Source: Pseudomonas sp. PDM04
Lineage (GTDB): Bacteria > Pseudomonadota > Gammaproteobacteria > Pseudomonadales > Pseudomonadaceae
NCBI RefSeq assembly: GCF_014851765.1
Contig: NZ_JACVAI010000006.1
Location: 1-64,000 of the forward strand
DNA length: 64,000 nt
Direction: 5' to 3'
Shown: one piece after another, positions 1-8,828 of the stretch
Numbering within the stretch: position 1 is the first letter of the stretch
How the letters are laid out: the number at the start of each line of letters is the position of its first letter
Notes under the pieces: generated by a model
The model's input: only the letters and a program-made list of their open reading frames with translations
What the model was told of the DNA's origin: nothing
Database searches by the model: none
Translations under genes and position numbers: made by a program

Positions 1-150
1 GGGCAGGTCGAGGTTCATCTCGGGCCACACCAGTTGCGAGGCGATCCACACCCCCATTGCCATCCCCACCACGCCCCAGAACACGGTCGCGATGACGAAT
101 TGGCGGACGACCTTGTAGTTGTAGGCCTGTCCGATTGTTGCTGTGCTCAT
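1..150 (-). CDS. ccoN: cbb3-type cytochrome c oxidase subunit I, CcoN (N-terminus only)
   Basis: The first 50 residues of a minus-strand protein are visible before the window ends. It begins MSTATIGQAYNYKVVRQF and continues into a hydrophobic helix followed by LVWPEMNLDLP. This matches the start of Pseudomonas CcoN, the haem-copper catalytic subunit of the inner-membrane cbb3 terminal oxidase. Its neighbour is a divergent nitrite/sulfite reductase rather than ccoO. That resembles the orphan CcoN4 locus of P. aeruginosa (PA4133 beside PA4130), so I infer an orphan CcoN4-type subunit that would swap into an existing CcoO/CcoP complex. The paralogue assignment rests on context, because the haem and copper ligands lie outside the window. 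Confidence 0.85.
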   Translation of the reverse strand, partial: MSTATIGQAYNYKVVRQFVIATVFWGVVGMAMGVWIASQLVWPEMNLDLP

Positions 151-259
151 GGTCAATGCTTCCACGGTTGCAAAGTCTTGCCAGGCCACCCGGACTGGCA
201 TGCCCCTGCACTGTAGAAACCCCGGAAGAAACAAAACAGACTCAGTAAAACTTCATTTA

Positions 260-276
260 TGCGGATCAGATCCGCA
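260..276. promoter_or_regulatory. palindromic candidate operator in the ccoN/haemoprotein intergenic region
   Basis: TGCGGATCAGATCCGCA is an exact inverted repeat with 8-nt arms around one base. Its left part, GCGGATCAGAT (261-271), recurs exactly at 41395-41405 upstream of ccoG, and a near copy of the half-site lies on the opposite strand at 303-312. The shared element suggests one regulator for both loci. The MocR-type protein encoded at 38359-39768 is a reasonable candidate by analogy with P. aeruginosa MpaR. This is inference from position and repetition. Confidence 0.5.
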
Positions 277-473
277 GCCATGCCAGCAGTGACATGCTGT
301 GTTCTGATCCGGTTTTTTAACCTTCAGGTGAATCTGTCGCGCACTGTGCCGGGGGCTCATAGTCACGGTCTCGAAACGAGCCACGGAACTCGCCTCCCGA
401 CGCCATCCCTGTTGAGCGAACCTGATCGCGAAAGGCCGGCACCTCCGGCATCCGATGCGCCTGACACACCGCC

Positions 474-496
474 TTCGCGAGCACGCTCGCTCCCAC
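474..496. repeat. single REP element
   Basis: TTCGCGAGCACGCTCGCTCCCAC is one arm of the REP family seen throughout the window. It is a solitary copy, with no inverted partner nearby, in the leader of the haemoprotein gene. Confidence 0.8.
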
Positions 497-546
497 GGGA
501 TCGGTGCAATGACCGAAGGTTCGAAGAACCCTGATGAGGCAGCCAG

Positions 547-2220
547 ATGTATCAATATGACGACTATGACCGCGCCCTGGTGTTCGAGCGGGTTGCGCAG
601 TTTCGCGACCAGGTCGAGCGCTACCGGGCCGGCGAGTTGAGCGAAGAGGAATTCCTGCCGTTGCGCCTGCAGAACGGCCTGTACCTGCAAAAACACGCCT
701 ACATGCTGCGCGTGGCGATTCCCTATGGGACGCTCGATGCGCGGCAGATGCGCACGCTGGCGAGCATCGCCCGGGATTATGATCGTGGCTACGGCCATTT
801 CACCACCCGGCAGAACCTGCAGTTCAACTGGATCGAACTCGATCAGGTCCCGCAGATCCTCGAACGCCTGGCCGAGGTGAACATGCATGCGATCCAGACC
901 TCGGGCAACTGCGTGCGCAACATCACCACCGAAGCCTTTGCTGGGGTGGCGGCAGACGAGTTGATCGACCCGCGTCCACTGGCGGAAATCCTCCGGCAGT
1001 GGTCGACCATCAATCCGGAATTCCTGTTCCTGCCGCGCAAGTTCAAGATCGCCATCTGTTCCGCCGAGCAGGATCGCGCGGCCATCATGATGCATGACAT
1101 CGGGCTTTACCTGTATCGCGGCAGCTACGGGCAAATGCTGTTGCGGGTCATGGTCGGCGGCGGCCTGGGGCGCACACCGATCCTCGGGCTGCAGATTCGT
1201 GAAGGGCTGCCGTGGCACCACTTGCTGTCCTACGTCGAAGCGGTGCTGCGGGTCTACAACCGTCACGGGCGGCGGGACAACAAGTACAAGGCGCGGATCA
1301 AGATTCTGGTCAAGGCGCTGGGTATCGAAGCCTTTTCCAAGGAAGTGGAGGAGGAGTGGCAATACCTCAAGGACGGCCCGGCCCAGCTCACCGACGAAGA
1401 GTACGAACGGGTCGCCAGCGCCTTTCTGCCGCCGGATTACCAGGCGTTGGCCGACACCGACCTGGCGTTCGGCACGCGAATGGCCGAGAACCCGGCCTTT
1501 GCCCGTTGGGTGACGCGCAACGTGCAGCCGCACAAGGTGCCGGGCTACGCCAGCGTGGTGCTGTCGACCAAACCCGGGGCCGCCGCACCGCCGGGCGACG
1601 TGACTGCGCAGCAGATGGAGGCCGTGGCGGCGTGGTCCGAGCAGTTCGGGTTCGGCGAGATTCGCATCGCCCATGAACAGAACATCGTCCTGCCGGATGT
1701 GCCGAAAGCCGGGCTGTTCGATGTGTGGACACTGGCCTGTGAACAGGGTCTGGGCAGTGCCAATGCCGGTTTGCTCACGGACATCATTGCCTGCCCCGGC
1801 GGCGATTTCTGTGCCCTGGCCAATGCCAAGTCGATCCCGATTGCCCAAGGCATCCAGGCGCGCTTCGAAGACCTGGATTACCTGCATGACCTGGGCGACA
1901 TCAGCCTGAACATTTCCGGGTGCATGAATGCCTGTGGTCACCACCACATCGGCAACATCGGCATTCTTGGCGTCGATAAAAACGGCAGCGAGTGGTACCA
2001 GATCACCCTCGGCGGTGCGCAAGGCAAGGACAGCGCATTGGGCAAGGTCATCGGCCCGTCCTTCAGTGCCAGTGAAGTGCCCGGTGTGATCGAACGCATC
2101 ATCGAAACCTTCGTGCGTTACCGCGAAAGCGAGGAGCTGTTCGTCGACACCTTGCAGCGCATCGGCCTGGAGCCGTTCAAGGAAGTGGTGTATCCGAAAG
2201 TGCTGGAGGCGTCGGCATGA
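547..2220 (+). CDS. nitrite/sulfite reductase haemoprotein (CysI/NirA family)
   Basis: A 557-residue cytoplasmic sirohaem/[4Fe-4S] reductase, which carries out six-electron reduction of sulfite or nitrite. The cluster and sirohaem ligands are the expected four cysteines: C416 and C422 in ACPGGDFC, then C459 and C463 in SGCMNACGHHH. The start is supported by GAGG eight bases upstream. The next gene overlaps by ATGA. The gene resembles both P. aeruginosa PA1838 (CysI) and PA4130 (the NirA-type protein of the cyanide-inducible cluster). Divergent pairing with an orphan-like ccoN favours PA4130, in which case the role would be growth under cyanide or related respiratory stress rather than general sulfur assimilation. 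The substrate cannot be settled from sequence alone. Confidence 0.9.
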   Translation: MYQYDDYDRALVFERVAQFRDQVERYRAGELSEEEFLPLRLQNGLYLQKHAYMLRVAIPYGTLDARQMRTLASIARDYDRGYGHFTTRQNLQFNWIELDQVPQILERLAEVNMHAIQTSGNCVRNITTEAFAGVAADELIDPRPLAEILRQWSTINPEFLFLPRKFKIAICSAEQDRAAIMMHDIGLYLYRGSYGQMLLRVMVGGGLGRTPILGLQIREGLPWHHLLSYVEAVLRVYNRHGRRDNKYKARIKILVKALGIEAFSKEVEEEWQYLKDGPAQLTDEEYERVASAFLPPDYQALADTDLAFGTRMAENPAFARWVTRNVQPHKVPGYASVVLSTKPGAAAPPGDVTAQQMEAVAAWSEQFGFGEIRIAHEQNIVLPDVPKAGLFDVWTLACEQGLGSANAGLLTDIIACPGGDFCALANAKSIPIAQGIQARFEDLDYLHDLGDISLNISGCMNACGHHHIGNIGILGVDKNGSEWYQITLGGAQGKDSALGKVIGPSFSASEVPGVIERIIETFVRYRESEELFVDTLQRIGLEPFKEVVYPKVLEASA

Positions 2221-2696
2221 ACAACCTGTTGCGACTGCACGCGGGTGAGGCGCGCAGGGTCAGCGATGATCCGTGGACGCTGGTCCGCGAGCCCGCGGAG
2301 GCCCGGCCCGCCGGTCCGCTGATATTGCCGCTGGAGAGCTGGCTGCAGGACCCGCAACGGCAGGGTGTGTGGCTGGGGCCGGATGATGAGGTGGAACGAA
2401 TCAAAACCTGGTTCGACACGCTGCCATTGATCGCCCTGGACTTTCCGAGTTTCCGTGATGGTCGTGCCTACAGCCAGGCGTACCTGCTGCGCACCCGCCT
2501 GGGCTGGACCGGCGAGTTGCGCGCCATCGGCGACGTCCTGCGCGATCAGCTCAGCCATATGCGCCAATGCGGCTTCGACAGTTTTGCCGTGCGCGAAGAC
2601 AAGTCCGCCGAAGACGCGCTCAAGGGATTGGCGGGGATGAGCGTGTTGTATGGGCGCTCGGTGATTGAGCCGAGGCCGTTGTTTCGCAGGCGCTAG
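2217..2696 (+). CDS. DUF934 family protein, partner of the haemoprotein reductase
   Basis: A 159-residue protein whose ATG overlaps the stop of the preceding reductase (ATGA), so the two are probably translationally coupled. It matches the DUF934 family, which accompanies CysI/NirA-type reductases in proteobacteria (PA4129 or PA1837 in P. aeruginosa). Visible conserved stretches are LALDFPSFRDGRAYSQA-like sequence around residue 80 and RQCGFDSFAVRE near residue 120. No signal peptide or membrane segment is seen. It has been regarded as an accessory factor for the reductase, but its biochemical role is unknown. A REP doublet follows directly. Confidence 0.85.
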   Translation: MNNLLRLHAGEARRVSDDPWTLVREPAEARPAGPLILPLESWLQDPQRQGVWLGPDDEVERIKTWFDTLPLIALDFPSFRDGRAYSQAYLLRTRLGWTGELRAIGDVLRDQLSHMRQCGFDSFAVREDKSAEDALKGLAGMSVLYGRSVIEPRPLFRRR

Positions 2697-2721
2697 ACAC
2701 CCTCGTGGGCTGAGTTGGCCC

Positions 2722-2784
2722 TATCGCGAGCAGGCTCGCTCCCACAATGCTGGTAACCCTGTGGGAGCGAGCCTGCTCGCGAAG
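2722..2784. repeat. REPIN (inverted REP doublet)
   Basis: TATCGCGAGCAGGCTCGCTCCCAC and its inverse GTGGGAGCGAGCCTGCTCGCGA flank a short spacer. It sits between the convergent ends of the DUF934 gene and the cytochrome gene and may act as a transcript end or mRNA stabiliser for both. Confidence 0.9.
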
Positions 2785-2806
2785 GTGGCCTTGGGGTGTG
2801 CCCCAA

Positions 2807-5161
2807 TCACTTCAACGCCGGATCGCCCATGTTCATCTTCTTCCAGCCCTGCAACAGCACCTGGGCCTTGGGCTCCTGTCCGTTCTCCAGGTAATACTGA
2901 ATCAGGGACAGCCGCGCATTGCGATTGGCCGGTTGAACCTTGAGCAGCCGCTCCAGTTCCTCGCAGGCCTCGTTGACCTTGCCGCTGTCGTGCAACGCCA
3001 CCGCCAGCACGTACCCGTACTGCGCGTTCGCCGGTTCCAGTTGCGCCGCTTTGCGCAAGGCCGGCAGCGCCTGATCCGCATGCCCCGCGCGAATCAGCGA
3101 CAAGCCCTGGGTGTGTTGCAACAAGGCAGCGTCCGGGTGGTCCTTGAGGCCCTGGGCCAGCAGCGCCTGCGCCTCCTGGCCACGGCCATTGGCTTCCAGC
3201 CATTGCACCAGCGTCACCAGCGCCGGGTGGAAATCGGCATCGCGTTGCAGGGCGGTGCGCAGCAGTGCTTCGACTTCACCGGCCCGGCCGTTGGCCTGGT
3301 ACAACATGGCAAGGTTGAGGTTGGCTTCGGCGCGTTCGGCCAGGCTTTTTTGCACCGCTTCATATTCGGCGATGGCGGCGTTCCAGTTGGCTTGCGCACT
3401 GCCCAGGCCGTTGCGCGCCACGCTAAGCAAGTCCCGAGCGGCGACAATGCGCACGGCCTTCACCGGATCACCCAGCAAGGGCGCCAGCAGCGGGGCGCGC
3501 TCGGCGGGCGGCAGGAAGGCACTGATCGCCCGAACGGCGCTTTCACGCACCTGTGGCGCCGGGTTGCTCAAGTCCCGGGTGGCCAGTTTCAATGCCAGGT
3601 CGCTGGGGTACAGCGGCAACTCGGCCAGCAGCGTCGCACGCTGAATCGCCGGCAAATCGTTGCGCTGCAATTGTTCGTACAGGGCTTGTGCCGCGCCGGG
3701 CTGGCCGTTGCGAATCAGCCACAGGCTTTCGTCGTAGCGCGGCGCTTGCGCAGCGGTCGCTGTGTTCCAGTGCTTGAACTGTTCCGTGACCTTGTCGCCG
3801 GCCTTGCCCTGATGGCAGGTCAGGCAGGCGTCCGGTGTGCCGAGTTTTTTCGCCCGTTCCGGGTTGGGAATGCTGAAGCTGTGGTCATGCCGGAAATCAT
3901 TGCCCATGTAGAACTTGCCCGGCATGTGGCAATCCGCGCACTGTGAGCCTGGCTGGCCCATGGCGTGGCGGGTGTGTTCGCTGGAATCGTAATTTTTTGC
4001 CTGCAGCCCCCGACCATCGACACCCGCCACCGGGGTCTTGCCTGCGGTGTTGTGGCATTGCAGGCAAACGCCATTGCCTGGGGCCTTGAGCTCGCTGCTG
4101 TGGGGGTTGTGGCAGTTGCTGCAGCGTACCCCCTTGTCGAACATCTTGCTCTGGGCGAAGGAGCCGTGTTCGAACACCTCGTCCTTGATCTTGCCATCCA
4201 ACGCGTACAACTCGCGGGTCAGGGCACTGGGCAGGTAATCGTCCATCAAGCGCTTGCCGACGGTGAAACCATCGCCCAGCGGTGCGCGGCGGGCGTGGCA
4301 GCGGGCGCAGGTCTCGATCTCGACCGTGGCGTCCTTGTCCTTGAGGTCGACGGCGAAACCGGCGTGGAGCAGGTCGCCTTTTTTTGCCGTCCACTCCAGG
4401 TGACTGGACGCCGGGCCGTGGCAAGCCTGACAGCCCACGCCGAGGTTGTTCCAGTGACTGTCGAAAGTGTTTTTCACCGCGTCGAAATTGCGTTTGTAGC
4501 CGGTGGTGTGGCATTCGACACACATGAAATTGGCATTCTGACTGGGTTTGCTCCAGTGCAGCGGATTCTTGAAGTTCACACCTTGGCCGGGATAGAGGTG
4601 GAACCAGCGATTTTTCACGGTATCCCAAGCCACGCCCAACGCTTGCAAACGACCTTCGCCGACCTCGATCAGGTATTGCTGCAACGGCGCGATTCCGAAG
4701 GTGTAGGCCACCTTGAAGTCGGCGTTCTGGCCATCGATGCCCGGCGTATTGACCCAGAATTCGTCATTTTTGCGCGAGAAACGAGTGATTTCATTTTCCG
4801 CCTTGAAGGTGACGTCGTTGAAATCGCCGAGCACGGTCGCGTCGTTCGCTTCCTGCATCGCCAATTGATGATGGGAACCTTGCCAGTCCTTGACCTGTTC
4901 GCTGTGGCAGCCCTGGCATTGCTGTTCGTCGACCATCGTGGCCGGTTCGGCAGTCATCGGTGGCGGCTTGATCGCGGCAGCGGGGGGTGGGCTGGCAGGG
5001 GCAGAGGTCAGCGGTGCCGGCTGACTGCTGAACAGAAACCAGCCGATCCCGATGATGGCCAGGACCAGCACGCCAATCAGCGCGGGAAACAGGTAGCGAG
5101 AGCGTGAAGTTGCGGGCGAATCAACGGCTGGAGCCAAGGTTTTGTTTTTATGTTTCGGCAT
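2807..5161 (-). CDS. octahaem c-type cytochrome with HEAT-like and TPR repeats
   Basis: A 784-residue membrane-anchored multihaem protein. An N-terminal hydrophobic segment lies at about residues 23-47, followed by a proline/alanine-rich stretch. Eight CXXCH haem sites follow between about residues 80 and 450: CQGCH, CVECH, CQACH, CARCH, CSNCH, CLQCH, CADCH and CLTCH. This part resembles the cytochrome c554 type. The remainder is helical repeats: HEAT-like from about 500 and TPRs from about 590 to the end. I start at MPKHK because GGAAG lies just upstream; an ATG four codons earlier lacks a ribosome site. It is the last minus-strand gene of the sulfatase/MoxR locus, separated from it by a plus-strand lipoprotein gene. 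A periplasmic electron-transfer or redox-enzyme role is likely; the partner is unknown. Confidence 0.85.
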   Translation of the reverse strand: MPKHKNKTLAPAVDSPATSRSRYLFPALIGVLVLAIIGIGWFLFSSQPAPLTSAPASPPPAAAIKPPPMTAEPATMVDEQQCQGCHSEQVKDWQGSHHQLAMQEANDATVLGDFNDVTFKAENEITRFSRKNDEFWVNTPGIDGQNADFKVAYTFGIAPLQQYLIEVGEGRLQALGVAWDTVKNRWFHLYPGQGVNFKNPLHWSKPSQNANFMCVECHTTGYKRNFDAVKNTFDSHWNNLGVGCQACHGPASSHLEWTAKKGDLLHAGFAVDLKDKDATVEIETCARCHARRAPLGDGFTVGKRLMDDYLPSALTRELYALDGKIKDEVFEHGSFAQSKMFDKGVRCSNCHNPHSSELKAPGNGVCLQCHNTAGKTPVAGVDGRGLQAKNYDSSEHTRHAMGQPGSQCADCHMPGKFYMGNDFRHDHSFSIPNPERAKKLGTPDACLTCHQGKAGDKVTEQFKHWNTATAAQAPRYDESLWLIRNGQPGAAQALYEQLQRNDLPAIQRATLLAELPLYPSDLALKLATRDLSNPAPQVRESAVRAISAFLPPAERAPLLAPLLGDPVKAVRIVAARDLLSVARNGLGSAQANWNAAIAEYEAVQKSLAERAEANLNLAMLYQANGRAGEVEALLRTALQRDADFHPALVTLVQWLEANGRGQEAQALLAQGLKDHPDAALLQHTQGLSLIRAGHADQALPALRKAAQLEPANAQYGYVLAVALHDSGKVNEACEELERLLKVQPANRNARLSLIQYYLENGQEPKAQVLLQGWKKMNMGDPALK

Positions 5162-5339
5162 TGCGACTTCCATGGTCGAGGTGCATTTGCCGTCAGGCGC
5201 GCGTGCAGGTTCGATGCAGCTTTGCCGGATGTTCGGGGTCTGTCAATTGACGGTGATTTTCCAAGGCAAAACCTGCGGCATTGGCTATACCTGTTACACC
5301 GTTCCCCAACTGTCGTCGACCGCCTACAGGAGTTACCGC

Positions 5340-6011
5340 ATGAAGCTGGCATTGATAGTGAGCACCGTCTGCATCGCCTCGATCGGCGTGGTGGGCTGCG
5401 CCAGCAAGACCGTCGAGCCGGACCAGTATTCCGGGTTCCTCAAGGATTACAGCCAGCTCAAGGAGGCCAAGTCGCCGTCGGGTGCGGTGGTGATGCGCTG
5501 GATCGATCCGAAGCTGGACATCGACAAATACAAAAGCGTGTACGTCGAGCCAACCCAGTTGTACCCCAAGCCTCAACCAACGGTGAAGATTCCGCAGGCC
5601 ACCTTGAACGGCATCACCAGTTATTACGATCAGGCGCTCAAGCGTGAAATCGGTAAATCCCTGCCACTGGCGTCCGGTCCCGGGCCGGGTGTGATCGTGG
5701 TGCGGGCGGCGATCACCGCCGTCAGCAGCAAGACCGAAGGCCTGAAACCTTATGAAGTGATTCCGATCGCGCTGGTGGCGGCGGCGGTGAGTACCGCCAG
5801 CGGCATTCGCGACCAGGAAACCGACCTGGCCACCGAAGCGGTGTTCCTCGATGGCGGCAACAACCATGTGCTGGCGCAGGTGGTGCGCAAAGGCACCGGC
5901 AAGCCGCTGGAAAACGATTCGCAGGTGATGAAGGCCGATGACGTGAAAGGCGTGATCGATGGCTGGGCGTCGGATATGCACCAGTCGTACCTGAAACTCA
6001 AATCCAAGTGA
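5340..6011 (+). CDS. DUF3313-like lipoprotein
   Basis: A 223-residue lipoprotein. The start ATG has AGGAG seven bases upstream and encodes a short lipoprotein signal ending VVGC-A, so Cys20 should be lipidated. The mature part contains YSGFLKDYSQLKE and a long alpha/beta region typical of the DUF3313 outer-membrane-associated lipoproteins. The open frame extends upstream, but that part overlaps the promoter of the divergent cytochrome gene and is not needed. It is the only plus-strand gene inside a 20-kb minus-strand locus, so its link to that locus is uncertain. A REPIN follows it. Confidence 0.8.
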   Translation: MKLALIVSTVCIASIGVVGCASKTVEPDQYSGFLKDYSQLKEAKSPSGAVVMRWIDPKLDIDKYKSVYVEPTQLYPKPQPTVKIPQATLNGITSYYDQALKREIGKSLPLASGPGPGVIVVRAAITAVSSKTEGLKPYEVIPIALVAAAVSTASGIRDQETDLATEAVFLDGGNNHVLAQVVRKGTGKPLENDSQVMKADDVKGVIDGWASDMHQSYLKLKSK

Positions 6012-6032
6012 TGCGTCGGGGCTGAGGGCCTC

Positions 6033-6126
6033 GTCGCGAGCAAGCCCGCTCCCACCCTGGATCTCTGTCGTACACATTTGCGTGTCCACTGAAGATCTAC
6101 CGTAGGAGCGGGCTTGCTCGCGAAGG
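6033..6126. repeat. REPIN (inverted REP doublet)
   Basis: TCGCGAGCAAGCCCGCTCCCAC and the inverted copy GTAGGAGCGGGCTTGCTCGCGA flank a spacer of about 45 bases between two convergent genes. The arms are of the CAAGCCCGCT subtype, slightly different from the CAGGCTCGCT copies elsewhere. Confidence 0.85.
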
Positions 6127-6145
6127 CGGCGCCTCAGAGGCCGCA

Positions 6146-8659
6146 TCACTCCCCGACAAACCACCGGTAATACGGATTCCCGCCATCCCCGCGCATCACC
6201 TCGCGAATGTCCCTGGCCCACGCGTCGCGATCACCGTCATAGGCGTGCAGGCTGGCCCGGTAGAACTGCATCAACCGCTGCTGGTGCGTGTTCATCCGCT
6301 CGACAAAACCTTCATCGGCATTGCCCAGTACCGGTGGCTGGCGCAGGTCGAGCAGCGCCGGCAGGACGCGGCTGATCTCCCTGGCGCGCACCCATGGCGC
6401 GTATTCGATCCGTGGCTGATCGTCGGTCACTGGCTGTGCATTGCCCGCGAAACGCTCGAGGCCTGCGCGATCGGTCACCCACGTGGCCAGCAACGCTGAC
6501 GCCGAGCCGATGCCGACGTCCTGCAAGGTGTCGCGCACGCTGTCCTGCTGGAAGCGCTGGCTGATTTTTGCCGCGTCCAGTTCAATCGGTTGCAGCGAGC
6601 CGACCAGCAGCATTTCGTGGAACTCGCTGGTCCATAATGTTGCGTAGGGAAATACGTCGAGAAAACTGCGCACCAGCGAGCGTGAGTCGTCGATGTTCTG
6701 CGTCGGCAGCGGCAGCCACTGGGCAACCAGACCTTGTTGCTCGAGTCGACTGGCCGCCAGTTGGTAGAAGTCCCGGGAGTAAAGATTGACCACGCCAGCG
6801 GCGGAGGGGGGTGGGGGTTCGAGGGTGATCAGGTCGTAGCGTTGCGCGTTGCGCAGCAATTCCTGGCGCCCGTCACGCAGGCGTACGTCAACACCGGGAT
6901 CCTCCGCTGCATTGAAGTTGCCCTTGAACAAGGGCGCGGCCTTGACCACCGCCGGCAGCAACTCGGCCACCACCCGATGTTCCAGGCCCGGGTAACGGGT
7001 CAGGGCACCGGCGGTGATGCCAGTGCCGAAACCGATCACCAGCGTCGAGCGCGGCTCGCCGTTGTGGATCAGTAGCGGCAGCAGCGCCTGAATCCTCATG
7101 TATCGCAGGGACGGCATGGCGTCGCCGGTGTTGGACACGCCCTGGATATACAAACGCTGAAACGCTTTCTGCCCCTTGCCTTGGGTGACCACCGCCACGG
7201 TGCCGCCGCGCCCCTCTTCATAGAACGTCAACGTTGCCTGGCGGGCGCCGGGCAGCAGGCTGGCGAGTTTGTTCACGGGCGTGAACACTGCGACCGCCAC
7301 CGACAGCATGCCGATGGCCACGACCGCGTGACGCCGGCCTTTCTTCACGCCGTGGCCCTTGCGCACCGCGAAATACCCGATGGCGGCCGCAACCACCGCC
7401 AGCAGCCCCAGGGTGCGCACCAGCCCGAGCAGCGGAATCAGCACGAACCCACAGAGCATCACCCCGATGATCCCGCCCAGGGTGTTGAACGCCACCACGG
7501 CGCCGACATCCCGACCAACCCGCGCCGGGCCGACGCTCAGGCGCAGGGCCAGCGGGAACGCTGCCCCCAGCAGCAGGGTGGGCACAAACACGATGCTGAT
7601 GGCAGCGATGGCAAATCGCACACTCATACCCAGCAATTCGCTGGCCCCCAAGTTCAGCACCCAGGCTTCGGCCAGGCTTTGACCGACGACCAGCCAGCGA
7701 CCCAGCAAGGCGATTTCCAGCAAGGCGAGCAGACCGGCGCCGGCGATCAACAAACCGAACACGCCCCAGGGATCACGAATGCGCTCGACCCGACGGGCCA
7801 GCAGGAGGCTGCCCAGGAACAGCCCGCTCAGGTACGTCGCCAACACCACGGCAAAGGCGTAGGTGCGGGTGCTCATGAACTGCACGATGGATTGCGACCA
7901 GACCACTTCGTAGCCCAGCGCCACGCCACCGGCGATTGAATACAGCCACAGTGCAAGATGATGGGGCGCCTTGTCGCAGGCGTGTTTTGGCGCGGCGGCG
8001 ACCGGCTGCGGGCGCTGGTGTTGCAACCACAGGGCACCGACGGCAGCCAGCAGGTTCAGCATCGCTGCAGCCAGCGCACTGCCACGCACACCGAGGCTGG
8101 CGATGAGCAAGAATGCCGCGAGCAATGTCCCGGCGATGGCCCCGGCGGTGTTTGCCGCATAGAGCTGACCGCCGGCCTTGCCCAGTTGCTGCGGATCGGC
8201 CGCCAGTGAACGAACCAGCACCGGCAAGGTGCCACCCATCAACAGCGCCGGGATACCCACCAGCGCGAACGGCAACAACCAGGCGCCCACGCCGACCTGT
8301 TGCTCCAGCCAGGCAAACGGGCTGGCGGCGAGGCTCAGGGCGAATGTCGTGCCGACACCGAGCACGGCGACCGCGACTTCCAGGCCCGCATAGAGCAGCA
8401 CCGGGCGCTGCAAGCGATCGGCCCAGCGCCCGAACAGCAAGCCACCCAGGGCCAGCCCGGCGAAAAACGCGCTGATCCCGGTGGTGATCGCATACACCTC
8501 GACGCCGACCACCAGCGACAGTTGTTTGATCCACAACACCTGATACACCAGCGCCGCAGCGCCGGAGATGAACAGCAGCAGGGCGGGGACCCACAATGCA
8601 GGGGCGATCACATGGGCGACGGGCAGGGCGGCTGACTTGCTGGCGACGCGTGAGGACAT
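6146..8659 (-). CDS. fused MFS-like transporter / spermidine synthase-like protein
   Basis: An 837-residue inner-membrane protein. Residues 20-460 form many hydrophobic helices (beginning WVPALLLFISGAAALVYQ) with a GLLFGRWADRLQRP loop. The C-terminal 350 residues have a Rossmann methyltransferase/aminopropyltransferase fold with the nucleotide motif LVIGFGTGITAG. This architecture is the widespread 'fused MFS/spermidine synthase' family. The segment that in SpeE reads D-[ST]-x-D-P is here YDLITLEPPPPS, so the catalytic aspartates are absent and true spermidine synthesis is doubtful. It is the next co-directional gene after the sulfatase, across a REPIN-containing gap. Start supported by AAGG upstream. 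The activity is unknown. Confidence 0.85.
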   Translation of the reverse strand: MSSRVASKSAALPVAHVIAPALWVPALLLFISGAAALVYQVLWIKQLSLVVGVEVYAITTGISAFFAGLALGGLLFGRWADRLQRPVLLYAGLEVAVAVLGVGTTFALSLAASPFAWLEQQVGVGAWLLPFALVGIPALLMGGTLPVLVRSLAADPQQLGKAGGQLYAANTAGAIAGTLLAAFLLIASLGVRGSALAAAMLNLLAAVGALWLQHQRPQPVAAAPKHACDKAPHHLALWLYSIAGGVALGYEVVWSQSIVQFMSTRTYAFAVVLATYLSGLFLGSLLLARRVERIRDPWGVFGLLIAGAGLLALLEIALLGRWLVVGQSLAEAWVLNLGASELLGMSVRFAIAAISIVFVPTLLLGAAFPLALRLSVGPARVGRDVGAVVAFNTLGGIIGVMLCGFVLIPLLGLVRTLGLLAVVAAAIGYFAVRKGHGVKKGRRHAVVAIGMLSVAVAVFTPVNKLASLLPGARQATLTFYEEGRGGTVAVVTQGKGQKAFQRLYIQGVSNTGDAMPSLRYMRIQALLPLLIHNGEPRSTLVIGFGTGITAGALTRYPGLEHRVVAELLPAVVKAAPLFKGNFNAAEDPGVDVRLRDGRQELLRNAQRYDLITLEPPPPSAAGVVNLYSRDFYQLAASRLEQQGLVAQWLPLPTQNIDDSRSLVRSFLDVFPYATLWTSEFHEMLLVGSLQPIELDAAKISQRFQQDSVRDTLQDVGIGSASALLATWVTDRAGLERFAGNAQPVTDDQPRIEYAPWVRAREISRVLPALLDLRQPPVLGNADEGFVERMNTHQQRLMQFYRASLHAYDGDRDAWARDIREVMRGDGGNPYYRWFVGE

Positions 8660-8706
8660 TGCGGATTGCCTTGTTCCAATTCAATAAGGGTGACCCTGGT
8701 TGCCCT

Positions 8707-8763
8707 TTCGCGAGCAGGTTCGCTGCCACAAAGACCCTGTGGGAGCGAGCCTGCTGGCGAAGG
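8707..8763. repeat. REPIN between the sulfatase and the fused transporter genes
   Basis: TTTCGCGAGCAGGTTCGCTGCCAC and GTGGGAGCGAGCCTGCTGGCGAAG form a slightly diverged inverted doublet. It lies inside the likely operon and may modulate read-through or transcript stability. Confidence 0.85.
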
Positions 8764-8828
8764 GGACAACCCGATCTCAAGCGGAATAAGGCCGCTCGCC
8801 AGTAAGGTCGAGCGGCGGTCAAGCGATC

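Larger units (their letters stand above)
151..546. other. divergent intergenic region between ccoN and the haemoprotein gene
   Basis: About 400 bases without a credible gene. It must hold the promoters of both divergent genes. It contains a 17-bp interrupted palindrome at 260-276, a related half-site TCTGATCCGG at 303-312, and a single REP near 474-496. I looked for an ANR/FNR box (TTGAT-N4-ATCAA) and saw no good match. A long antisense open frame enters from the coding region but has no protein-like features. Confidence 0.7.

Noticed and set aside
151..546. Search for an ANR/FNR box upstream of ccoN
   Set aside because: No TTGAT-N4-ATCAA match was seen; only the GCGGATCAGATCCGC palindrome stood out.
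253..2022. 589-codon minus-strand open frame opposite the reductase gene
   Set aside because: Antisense to a clear sirohaem reductase; no domain, no ribosome site. A product of high GC at third positions.
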